Part shown: piece after piece, positions 15,030 through 21,562 of the stretch | Numbering within the stretch: position 1 is the stretch's first letter | Layout of the letters: the number at the start of each line of letters is the position of its first letter | Source: Mariprofundaceae bacterium | GTDB taxonomy: Bacteria; Pseudomonadota; Zetaproteobacteria; Mariprofundales; Mariprofundaceae | DNA length: 21,562 nucleotides | Direction: 5' to 3' | Assembly: GCA_030950835.1 (NCBI GenBank) | Contig: JAUZQU010000191.1 | Span: forward strand, 1 to 21,562 | The notes under the pieces: model-generated | What the model was told of the DNA's origin: nothing | The model's input: the letters and a program-made list of their open reading frames with translations, nothing else | Databases searched by the model: none | Position numbers and translations under genes: made by a program

Positions 15030-15425
15030 TCAAAATACAGTACAAAGAACTTCGCCGCCGATGTTGTTAGCGCGCGCTTTCTTGTCTGTCATGATTCCTT
15101 GCGAAGTACTGACTACTGCAATACCGTAACCGTTACGTACACGTGGTAGTTCAGTTGCTGGCATATACATACGACGACCAGGCTTAGAAATACGTGTAAT
15201 TTCACGAATCACTGCTTGACCTTCATCATCATACCTAAGTGTCAAACGCAAATAACGATGACCCTTATAGTTATAAGGCTTACCGCCCTGAATATAACCT
15301 TCAGCTTTTAAAATTTGAGCAATGGCTACCAAAGTATTGCTACCTGGCATTTCTACTTTTTCAAGCCCTGCTTTTTGTGCGTTGCGAATGCGGGTTAGCA
15401 TGTCCGCGATACGATCCATCATCAT
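15030..15425 (-). CDS. rpsH: 30S ribosomal protein S8
   Basis: S8 binds helix 21 of 16S rRNA and in E. coli also represses the spc operon. The 131-residue product has the family N-terminus DRIADMLTRIRNAQKAG and the C-terminal signature region YGIAVVSTSQGIMTDKKAR. Three ATG codons run in tandem at the start; the first (15425) has AGGAG 9 bases upstream, so the exact initiation codon is slightly uncertain. Confidence 0.97.
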   Translation of the reverse strand: MMMDRIADMLTRIRNAQKAGLEKVEMPGSNTLVAIAQILKAEGYIQGGKPYNYKGHRYLRLTLRYDDEGQAVIREITRISKPGRRMYMPATELPRVRNGYGIAVVSTSQGIMTDKKARANNIGGEVLCTVF

Positions 15426-15446
15426 AAGACTATTCTCCTGCCCACA

Positions 15447-15632
15447 TTACCAACTTGATTTTTTCATACCTGGAATTTCTCCAGCCAATGCATGTTTTCT
15501 CAAACAAATACGACACATGCCTAATTTACGATACACTGAATGTGGACGACCACATAACTGACAGCGTGTGTAAGCGCGAACCTTAAATTTAGGTGTGCGC
15601 TGACTTTTCACGATTAATGCTTTAGTTGCCAT
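15447..15632 (-). CDS. rpsN: 30S ribosomal protein S14, short zinc-binding form
   Basis: At 61 residues this is the short S14 type with a structural zinc site: Cys24, Cys27, Cys40 and Cys43 in RCQLCGRPHSVYRKLGMCRIC. E. coli uses a longer form of about 101 residues without cysteines. The C-terminus AGEIPGMKKSSW is typical of the short type. GAGGAG precedes the ATG. It lies between rplE and rpsH in the normal spc order. Confidence 0.97.
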   Translation of the reverse strand: MATKALIVKSQRTPKFKVRAYTRCQLCGRPHSVYRKLGMCRICLRKHALAGEIPGMKKSSW

Positions 15633-15644
15633 GAAAAGCTCCTC

Positions 15645-16187
15645 TTAATGACTACGAAAAGGCATGCTAAACTGTTTCAACAGCGCGCGTCCCTCATCGT
15701 TGGTCTTTGCCGAAGTACAGATAGTAATATCCATGCCGCGAATTTTATCAATTTTATCATAATCAATTTCAGGGAAAATGATTTGCTCTTTTACACCCAG
15801 AGTATAGTTGCCACGACCGTCAAACGACTTCGGGCTAACACCACGGAAATCACGGATACGTGGCAATGCAATATTGACCAATCTATCCAAGAATTCCCAC
15901 ATGCGTTCGCCACGTAAAGTGACACGACAACCTACAGGCATATCATCACGTAACTTAAAGTTGGCAATAGACTTGCGCGCTTTAGTCACCACAGGTTTTT
16001 GTCCAGAAAGTGCTAACATATCTGTTAAAGCACCATCCAACAACTTGCGGTTTTGCGATGCTTCGCCACAACCCATATTCACTACGATTTTAGTAACCGT
16101 CGGAACTTCCATGACGTTTTTATAGCCCAGTTCCTTGATCAATGCAGGTTTCACACGATCCTTATAATCCTTTCTCAAGCGTGCCAT
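15645..16187 (-). CDS. rplE: 50S ribosomal protein L5
   Basis: L5 binds 5S rRNA and contacts P-site tRNA. The 180 residues begin MARLRKDYKDRVKPALIKEL and include VTKIVVNMGCGEASQNRKLL and the basic central segment GCRVTLRGERMWEFLDRL. The frame is open 22 codons further, over the rplX end, but AGGAG lies just upstream of the ATG at 16187 and the family starts here. In E. coli this leader is the S8 repression target. Confidence 0.97.
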   Translation of the reverse strand: MARLRKDYKDRVKPALIKELGYKNVMEVPTVTKIVVNMGCGEASQNRKLLDGALTDMLALSGQKPVVTKARKSIANFKLRDDMPVGCRVTLRGERMWEFLDRLVNIALPRIRDFRGVSPKSFDGRGNYTLGVKEQIIFPEIDYDKIDKIRGMDITICTSAKTNDEGRALLKQFSMPFRSH

Positions 16188-16197
16188 TGCACTACTC

Positions 16198-16527
16198 CTA
16201 CTGATCCAGCACTTCGTCACATTTGCGACAAGTGCGAACTTTACGACCATCATCTAATGATTTAACACCTACACGGACACCTTGGTCACATTTAGGGCAA
16301 ACATACTGCACATTTGAAATTGCCATCGCTGCTTCACGCTCAATAATGCCGCCTGAATTCGCTTGTGATGCTTTGGTATGGCGTTTAACCATATTTACCT
16401 TAGCCACAATGACTTTATCTTTATCAGGCAATATACGGATCACTTTACCGCGAGCACCTTTATCACGCCCAGCAATGATTACAACTTCATCATCACGACG
16501 AATACGATATTTTACGTTCGTAGACAT
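16198..16527 (-). CDS. rplX: 50S ribosomal protein L24, four-cysteine form
   Basis: L24 is an assembly initiator at the 5' end of 23S rRNA. The 109-residue protein has the KOW motif (VVIIAGRDKGARGKVIRILP, about 15-34) and a C-terminal part with Cys77, Cys80, Cys100 and Cys103 in two CxxC pairs, a likely zinc ribbon also seen in many other bacterial L24 proteins. It follows rplN by 18 bases. Confidence 0.96.
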   Translation of the reverse strand: MSTNVKYRIRRDDEVVIIAGRDKGARGKVIRILPDKDKVIVAKVNMVKRHTKASQANSGGIIEREAAMAISNVQYVCPKCDQGVRVGVKSLDDGRKVRTCRKCDEVLDQ

Positions 16528-16545
16528 GTTTATTCCTCTTCCGTC

Positions 16546-16914
16546 TTAAAGAACTTCTGGCGCAAGAGAGATAATTTTCATATATCCCTTAGCACGAAGT
16601 TCGCGGGTTACAGGGCCAAAAATACGCGTACCAATTGGCTCACCCTGTTTACTTAACAATACAGCTGCATTTTCATCAAAGCGAATCGAACTTCCATCAG
16701 GACGACGAAACTCTTTAGCTGTACGCACCACAACGGCACGCTGCACTTCACCTTTTTTCACTTTGCCGCCAGGAATTACTTCCTTCACAGCCACAACAAT
16801 CACATCACCAACGCTTGCATATCTACGTTTTGAACCACCCAAAACTTTAATACAAGTCACACGTTTAGCGCCTGAATTGTCTGCTACTTGCAGCACTGTT
16901 TCATTCTGAATCAT
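16546..16914 (-). CDS. rplN: 50S ribosomal protein L14
   Basis: L14 forms part of an intersubunit bridge and the RsfS silencing-factor site. The 122-residue length is exact for the family. Typical segments are MIQNETVLQVADNSGAKRV at the start, the GDVIVVAVKEVIPGGKVKKG stretch and the C-terminal IISLAPEVL. It follows rpsQ by 12 bases. Confidence 0.98.
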   Translation of the reverse strand: MIQNETVLQVADNSGAKRVTCIKVLGGSKRRYASVGDVIVVAVKEVIPGGKVKKGEVQRAVVVRTAKEFRRPDGSSIRFDENAAVLLSKQGEPIGTRIFGPVTRELRAKGYMKIISLAPEVL

Positions 16915-16926
16915 TTTCCTGAACCT

Positions 16927-17193
16927 CTACAGTTGCTCAGTACGTGTGATTACAGTGTCCATCATCCATGTCTTACGACGCGATAACGGGGGACACTCAA
17001 CAATACGTACTGTATCACCAATGTTGCAGGTGTTTTCTGCATCATGAGCCATATATTTTTTATGCGAACGAATCGTCTTGCGGTAACGTGGATGCATAAA
17101 ACGACGTTCAACTTCAACTACAATCGTTTTTTCACCTTTATTGCTCACCACAACACCTTCTAAAGTGCGCTTATTACTACTTACTTCACTCAT
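16927..17193 (-). CDS. rpsQ: 30S ribosomal protein S17
   Basis: S17 is an early-binding 30S protein with an OB fold. The 88 residues contain the family pattern RTLEGVVVSNKGEKTIVVEV, then RRFMHPRYRKTIRSHKKYMAHD and GDTVRIVECPPLSRRKTW. Size and order (rpmC-rpsQ-rplN) are standard. Confidence 0.97.
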   Translation of the reverse strand: MSEVSSNKRTLEGVVVSNKGEKTIVVEVERRFMHPRYRKTIRSHKKYMAHDAENTCNIGDTVRIVECPPLSRRKTWMMDTVITRTEQL

Positions 17194-17207
17194 CTCTTAT
17201 AAACCTC

Positions 17208-17393
17208 TTAACTACGTTCAGTCAGAACAGTCTGAATGCGAGCTATATCACGACGGTTGGACGAAATGCGGCTAGTTGCGTTCAACTGCATGGTTGCCTT
17301 TTGAAAACGCAATTTCATGCCTTCTGCTGCCAACTCATCCATTCTTTCTTTCAAATCACTCACTGAAAGCGCACGTAAATCTTCCATATTCAT
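17208..17393 (-). CDS. rpmC: 50S ribosomal protein L29
   Basis: L29 is a small helical-hairpin protein at the tunnel exit. The 61-residue sequence has the pattern DLRALSVSDLKERMDEL and ends in a basic helix (RISSNRRDIARIQTVLTER). The ATG at 17393 overlaps the rplP stop by 4 bases (ATGA) and has GGAG 7 bases upstream; a second in-frame ATG at 17387 is an alternative that would shorten the product by two residues. Confidence 0.95.
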   Translation of the reverse strand: MNMEDLRALSVSDLKERMDELAAEGMKLRFQKATMQLNATSRISSNRRDIARIQTVLTERS

Positions 17394-17812
17394 CGTCCTA
17401 CTCCACGCATCACAACTTTAGTACGGATTGGCAACTTTGATGCCGCACGTTCCAAAGCTTCACGTGCAATTGTTTCATCAACACCGTCCATTTCAAACAA
17501 CATACGACCTGCACGCACTGCGGCAACCCAGTATTCCGGAGAACCTTTACCTTTACCCATACGTACTTCAGCAGGTTTCTTGGTGACAGGCAAATCTGGA
17601 AACATACGAATCCAAACACGTCCTTGACGTTTAATGTGACGTGTCATCGTAATACGTGCCGCTTCAATTTGACGCGCTGTAATCCGACCAGGCTCCATCG
17701 CCTTGATGCCAAAATTACCGTAATTAAATGCTACGCCGCGTGTTGCCACGCCACGAATGCGCTGCAACTCTTTATGATGCTTGCGCCAACGAACTTTCTT
17801 TGGTTGTAACAT
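17390..17812 (-). CDS. rplP: 50S ribosomal protein L16
   Basis: L16 organises the A-site tRNA region of 23S rRNA. The 140 residues begin MLQPKKVRWRKHHK and contain RITARQIEAARITMTRHIKR and VRMGKGKGSPEYWVA. Arg84 in this last motif is the position hydroxylated in the E. coli protein. It follows rpsC by 16 bases and overlaps rpmC by 4. Confidence 0.97.
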   Translation of the reverse strand: MLQPKKVRWRKHHKELQRIRGVATRGVAFNYGNFGIKAMEPGRITARQIEAARITMTRHIKRQGRVWIRMFPDLPVTKKPAEVRMGKGKGSPEYWVAAVRAGRMLFEMDGVDETIAREALERAASKLPIRTKVVMRGVGR

Positions 17813-17828
17813 AACTCTCTAATCTCCG

Positions 17829-18479
17829 TTATGCGTTCGCAGCTTCGCTTTCGCCAAGCTTCTCGCCGTTAAATACCCAAACTTTTACGCCAATAATACC
17901 GTAAGTTGTTTTGGCTTCAGCCACGCCATAATCAATTTCTGCTCGTAAAGTATGCAAAGGTACACGACCTTCCCTATACCATTCCATACGCGCAATATCA
18001 GCTCCGCCTAAGCGACCTGAGCAGTTGATACGAACACCTTTCGCGCCCATACGCATTGCACCTTGAACCGAACGTTTCATCGCACGTCTAAATGCAACCC
18101 TACGCTCAAGTTGGAAAGCAATGTTTTCTGCTACCAATTGCGCTTCAGCTTCAGGGCGTTTAATTTCAACAATATACACCTGAACTTCTTGCCCAAACTT
18201 GCGCAACAACTCGCTACGCAACGCTTCAATCTCAGAACCTTTTCTGCCGATAATCACGCCAGGACGCGCAGTATGCACAGTCACTTTCACTTTACCAGCA
18301 GGACGTTCAATAATGATTCTTGAAACACCTGCATGTTTCATGCGTTGCTTGATATATCTACGCATTTGGATGTCTTCACGAAGAAGCGAACCAAAATCTT
18401 TATCTGATGCATACCAAACTGATTCCCAACCGCGTGTAATACCTACGCGGAAACCAATTGGATTGACTTTTTGTCCCAT
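17829..18479 (-). CDS. rpsC: 30S ribosomal protein S3
   Basis: S3 lines the mRNA entry channel and contributes to helicase activity. The 216 residues comprise an N-terminal KH type II domain with the GxxG loop GRKG at 78-81 and a C-terminal S3 domain (about 120-205, RMGAKGVRINCSGRLGGADIA). It starts MGQKVNPIGFRVG, the family N-terminus. It lies between rplV and rplP. Confidence 0.98.
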   Translation of the reverse strand: MGQKVNPIGFRVGITRGWESVWYASDKDFGSLLREDIQMRRYIKQRMKHAGVSRIIIERPAGKVKVTVHTARPGVIIGRKGSEIEALRSELLRKFGQEVQVYIVEIKRPEAEAQLVAENIAFQLERRVAFRRAMKRSVQGAMRMGAKGVRINCSGRLGGADIARMEWYREGRVPLHTLRAEIDYGVAEAKTTYGIIGVKVWVFNGEKLGESEAANA

Positions 18480-18491
18480 TGCAGAACTCCC

Positions 18492-18833
18492 TTAACCGCG
18501 TTCGCTCACAGCCACAACTACATGACTATGACGATGGAAACGCTGACGCATACGACCCATACCTTTAGGGCGATAACGCTTTAAAACTTCACCTTGATCA
18601 ATTTGAATCGTTGATACCGTTAAGTTATCCACATCCAAACCATTATTCTGCTCAGCATTCGCTACCGCAGACTTCAAAACCTTTTCAATCACACGCGCTG
18701 CTTTCTTTGGTGACAAAGATAAAGCCGCTAAAGCACGCTCAACAGGCAAACCACGAACCGCATTGGCTACCGTGCGAACTTTTTGAGCGCTAATGTGTGC
18801 ATTTTTATGCATAGCACGTACTTCTACAGACAT
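18492..18833 (-). CDS. rplV: 50S ribosomal protein L22
   Basis: L22 extends a long beta-hairpin into the exit tunnel near the macrolide site. The 113 residues contain the AQKVRTVANAVRGLPVERAL helix region and end with the hairpin and RHSHVVVAVSER. GAGG lies 6 bases before the ATG, within the rpsS end; the gap between the two genes is 3 bases. Confidence 0.96.
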   Translation of the reverse strand: MSVEVRAMHKNAHISAQKVRTVANAVRGLPVERALAALSLSPKKAARVIEKVLKSAVANAEQNNGLDVDNLTVSTIQIDQGEVLKRYRPKGMGRMRQRFHRHSHVVVAVSERG

Positions 18834-18836
18834 CTC

Positions 18837-19115
18837 TTACCTCTTCCGTGCTTTTTTATCAGCACCGTGACCATAAAAAGTACGTGTAGGTGAAAACTCA
18901 CCCAACTTATGACCCACCATGTTTTCCGATACAAATACAGGAATAAATTTATTGCCATTATGCACAGCAAAGTTCAAACCCACAAAATCAGGAGAAATTG
19001 TTGAGCGGCGTGACCATGTTTTGATCACACCTTTTTTACCATTTTCAATCGCCTTCAATACTTTCTTCTCAAGAGAAGCATCAATGAACGGACCTTTTTT
19101 TAATGAACGTGCCAT
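18837..19115 (-). CDS. rpsS: 30S ribosomal protein S19
   Basis: S19 is in the 30S head and pairs with S13. The 92 residues match the family fully: MARSLKKGPFIDASLEKKVL at the start, KTWSRRSTISPDFVGLNFAVHNG in the middle, and GHKLGEFSPTRTFYGHGADKK near the end. It follows rplB by 8 bases. Confidence 0.98.
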   Translation of the reverse strand: MARSLKKGPFIDASLEKKVLKAIENGKKGVIKTWSRRSTISPDFVGLNFAVHNGNKFIPVFVSENMVGHKLGEFSPTRTFYGHGADKKARKR

Positions 19116-19123
19116 CGGCTACC

Positions 19124-19954
19124 TCACTTCTGATTGCGACGACGAACAATTTCACGATTCGAAGTCTTATTCTTTTTACGCGTCTTACGACCTTTAGTTG
19201 GTACACCCCAAGGTGTCACCGGGTGACGACCACCTGATGTACGCCCTTCACCACCACCATGTGGATGGTCAACAGGGTTCATCGCCACACCACGAACATG
19301 CGGACGAATGCCCAACCAGCGAGAACGACCCGCCTTACCTACTTTACGGTTAGAGTGATCAGCATTGGCAATCACGCCCACACTAGCCACACAACGCAAA
19401 TCTACACGGCGAAACTCACCCGATGGCAATTTCAAAATGGCTTGCCCACTCTCTTTACCCATCAACTGAACTGAAGCACCAGCACTACGTGCCATTTGCC
19501 CGCCTTTACCTGGTTTCATTTCAACATTGTGCACCATAGTACCTACACGAATGTTCAACAATGGCAACGCATTGCCAGGGTTGATTTCAACATCTGCACC
19601 AGAGATAACTTTATCACCAGCACGCAAACCTTGAGGAGCCAAGATATAACGCTTATCACCGTTGCTAAATACTACCAAAGCAATATGCGCTGTACGATTA
19701 GGGTCATACTCAAGGCGCGCAATAGTACCTTCAATTCCGTGATTGTCACGCTTAAAATCAACCATGCGATAAAGACGTTTATGTCCGCCACCGCGATGGC
19801 GAGAAGTGATACGCCCGTTGTTGTTACGACCACCAGATTTAGTCAATCCTTGTGTCAAACGACCTTCTGGAGCACCCTTGTATAAATCAGGATTAATGAT
19901 AGCCACACGGCCACGCACACCATTGGTCATTGGTTTCCAAACTTTAATTGCCAT
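19124..19954 (-). CDS. rplB: 50S ribosomal protein L2
   Basis: L2 is a core protein needed for subunit association and peptidyl-transferase activity. The 276-residue product has the signature NPVDHPHGGGEGRTSGG, where His230 corresponds to the functionally important E. coli His229, and the SRHRGGGHKRLYRMVDFKR segment at 51-69. The basic C-terminal tail is intact. It begins 3 bases after rplW. Confidence 0.98.
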   Translation of the reverse strand: MAIKVWKPMTNGVRGRVAIINPDLYKGAPEGRLTQGLTKSGGRNNNGRITSRHRGGGHKRLYRMVDFKRDNHGIEGTIARLEYDPNRTAHIALVVFSNGDKRYILAPQGLRAGDKVISGADVEINPGNALPLLNIRVGTMVHNVEMKPGKGGQMARSAGASVQLMGKESGQAILKLPSGEFRRVDLRCVASVGVIANADHSNRKVGKAGRSRWLGIRPHVRGVAMNPVDHPHGGGEGRTSGGRHPVTPWGVPTKGRKTRKKNKTSNREIVRRRNQK

Positions 19955-19957
19955 GTC

Positions 19958-20257
19958 TTATGCCTCTTCCGCCACTTCTAGCGATTGACCTTCAACCAAG
20001 CGAATCACAGCTTTGCGGTAACCTGAACGTGTTCCCACATGAGCGCCACGACGTCTTTCTTTGCTTGGCATGTTGATCACTTGAACTTTCACAACTTTGA
20101 CTTCAAAAATTTCTTCTACCGCAGCCTTTACTTGCGCTTTGGTCGCATCCGTAGCAACACGGAAAGTGTATTGATTCGCTTCGCCTGTTGCTTTGTAACT
20201 TTTTTCAGTAATCACAGGGCGACGAAGTGTATTAAAATGATTGTATGCTGCAGCCAT
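19958..20257 (-). CDS. rplW: 50S ribosomal protein L23
   Basis: L23 is at the tunnel exit and is the docking site for trigger factor and SRP. The 99-residue product has RRPVITEKSYK near the start and an extended-loop segment with KERRRGAHVGTRSGYRKAVIRL. A GTG at 20260 is also in frame, but the ATG at 20257 is chosen because GGGAGG lies 6 bases before it; this ATG overlaps the rplD TGA as TGATG. Confidence 0.95.
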   Translation of the reverse strand: MAAAYNHFNTLRRPVITEKSYKATGEANQYTFRVATDATKAQVKAAVEEIFEVKVVKVQVINMPSKERRRGAHVGTRSGYRKAVIRLVEGQSLEVAEEA

Positions 20258-20883
20258 CACTCGCCTCCCAAGCGTTTTTCAATATTACTCAACGCATCTT
20301 CTGTAAGCACCAAGCTGTTGTATTTCATGATGTCATGCATATTCACCTGACCATCCAACACAATCTTGCTGTTCGGCACATTACGACCAGATCGTTGCAC
20401 TTTCTCATTGGCTTCAGCCAAGACAAATAAGCCTGAGTTTACGCTCAATGCATCACGAACTGATAAAAATGATTTGGTTTTAATCGCTTCAAGCTCAAAC
20501 TTATTCAACACAATCAAACGTCCATCACGCACCGCATCTGAAAGTAATACTTTCACTGCACGTTTACGCTCTTTTTTGTTGATACGTGTATTATAATCAT
20601 GTGGCTGTGGACCATGTGCCGTACCACCGTGACGCATTTGCGCTGCACGTGTAGTACCTTGACGAGCACGACCTGTACCTTTTTGCTTAAATGGCTTTTT
20701 ACCACCACCAGAAACATCACCCACTGTTTTGGTACTATGTGTACCAGCACGTTGCGCTCTAGCTAAAGCACTGTAAACACGATGCACTAAACCCGCATCG
20801 GATTCCAAACCAAACACATCCTCACGCAACTCACGAGAGCCAACTTCTTTGTTGTTCTGATCAACAACTTTCAACGCTGCCAT
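20257..20883 (-). CDS. rplD: 50S ribosomal protein L4
   Basis: L4 lines the exit tunnel and in E. coli represses the S10 operon. Its 208 residues contain the tunnel loop with GGGKKPFKQKGTGRARQGTTRAAQMRHGGTAHGP (about 60-93) and a C-terminal domain with DALSVNSGLFVL. It starts 1 base after the rplC stop and overlaps rplW by 1 base. The S10 leader where L4 would act lies outside the window. Confidence 0.97.
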   Translation of the reverse strand: MAALKVVDQNNKEVGSRELREDVFGLESDAGLVHRVYSALARAQRAGTHSTKTVGDVSGGGKKPFKQKGTGRARQGTTRAAQMRHGGTAHGPQPHDYNTRINKKERKRAVKVLLSDAVRDGRLIVLNKFELEAIKTKSFLSVRDALSVNSGLFVLAEANEKVQRSGRNVPNSKIVLDGQVNMHDIMKYNSLVLTEDALSNIEKRLGGE

Positions 20884-20884
20884 C

Positions 20885-21517
20885 TTATGCCCCCTTCACT
20901 GCGGGACGAAGCTCAAGCAAACCATTTTTAGAGCCCGGCACTGCGCCTTTGACCAAAATACGATTTTGCGCTTCATCAACACGGATAATTTCAATGTTTT
21001 GCGTGGTAATACGCTTTGCGCCATAATGACCAGGCATTTTCTTGCCCGGAAATACACGACCAGGCCATTGGCACTGACCAGTAGAACCCATTTGGCGATG
21101 CACTTTTTCAGCACCATGCGTTGCACGTTGACCAGCGAAGTTGTAACGCTTCATTACGCCAGCGAAACCACGACCTTTAGATGTGCCTGCAATATCCAAT
21201 TTTTGACCAGCTTCAAACAAGCTTGCTGTCAAATCTTGACCCAAGGTTAAATCAGGCTCAGCGGCTGTTCTAAATTCCAACAAACCACCCATCGCCTCTT
21301 GACCTTGACGAGCATAATGACCCTGCTCACCACGAGAAACTACTTTTTTAGCTTTACCAAACCCAACCTGTACCGCGTTGTAACCGTCCTTAGCTGATGT
21401 GCGCAAAGAAATTACTTTGCACGGCTCAACATTAAGAACTGTCACCGCTACTGCTGAACCATCTTCAGCAAATATTTGGGTCATACCCGCTTTTCGGGCA
21501 ATCAAACCTGTACTCAT
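20885..21517 (-). CDS. rplC: 50S ribosomal protein L3
   Basis: L3 is an early 50S assembly protein near the peptidyl-transferase centre. The 210 residues start MSTGLIARKAGMTQIFAEDG. The conserved loop reads GSTGQCQWPGRVFPGKKMPG and contains the glutamine that PrmB methylates in E. coli; the tryptophan right after it is uncommon. A TTG at 21523 is in frame, but the ATG at 21517 has AAGGGG 7 bases upstream and the family N-terminus. Confidence 0.97.
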   Translation of the reverse strand: MSTGLIARKAGMTQIFAEDGSAVAVTVLNVEPCKVISLRTSAKDGYNAVQVGFGKAKKVVSRGEQGHYARQGQEAMGGLLEFRTAAEPDLTLGQDLTASLFEAGQKLDIAGTSKGRGFAGVMKRYNFAGQRATHGAEKVHRQMGSTGQCQWPGRVFPGKKMPGHYGAKRITTQNIEIIRVDEAQNRILVKGAVPGSKNGLLELRPAVKGA

Positions 21518-21528
21518 GACCAAGCCCC

Positions 21529-21562
21529 TTAAAGTTTAATTTCAACATCGACGCCAGACGGA
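21529..21562 (-). CDS. rpsJ: 30S ribosomal protein S10, C-terminal end only
   Basis: The window edge leaves only the last ten codons, reading PSGVDVEIKL followed by TAA at 21531 to 21529. This is the universal S10 C-terminus, and the position just before rplC is standard for the S10 operon. The rest of the gene lies past position 21562. Confidence 0.93.
   Translation of the reverse strand, partial: PSGVDVEIKL

Overview
Every convincing gene in this window lies on the minus strand, so the biology reads from high to low coordinates. The window is a chromosomal housekeeping core: the S10-spc-alpha ribosomal protein super-operon (21562 to 7752), then a complete nine-gene F-type ATP synthase operon (7442 to 620), then one orphan, apparently N-terminally truncated GDYxxLxY-family gene (462 to 88) flanked by a near-perfect 22-bp inverted repeat.

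The organism is very probably a proteobacterium with fairly low GC. The atp order atpI-B-E-F-H-A-G-D-C and the beta and alpha subunit sequences are proteobacterial. Several traits differ from an enterobacterial layout: a short zinc-type S14 of 61 residues, zinc-type S4, L24 and L36, a four-cysteine adenylate kinase, and adk-infA-rpmJ inserted between secY and rpsM. A Zetaproteobacterium-like lineage (Mariprofundus or Ghiorsea relatives) would fit, but this is a low-confidence guess from memory of gene content.

Ribosomal region: rpsJ (only the last ten codons), rplC, rplD, rplW, rplB, rpsS, rplV, rpsC, rplP, rpmC, rpsQ, rplN, rplX, rplE, rpsN, rpsH, rplF, rplR, rpsE, rpmD, rplO, secY, adk, infA, rpmJ, rpsM, rpsK, rpsD, rpoA, rplQ. 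Gaps run from overlaps of 1 to 4 bases to 35 bases, with no internal terminator seen, and the run ends in a strong hairpin terminator (7701-7732). It makes ribosomal proteins plus the secretion channel, adenylate kinase, IF1 and the RNA polymerase alpha subunit.

The 309 bases between rplQ and atpI hold that terminator, a possible atp promoter and a small dyad. The atp operon follows with tight coupling and ends at a hairpin at 560-587. Notable details are a TTG start for atpB, a strong A-rich initiation region for atpE, and GTG starts for rpmJ and rplR.

No CRISPR array, defence system, complete mobile element or clearly new multi-gene system is present. The most unusual part is 1-560, where an inverted repeat pair brackets a decayed membrane-protein gene and may supply its promoter.
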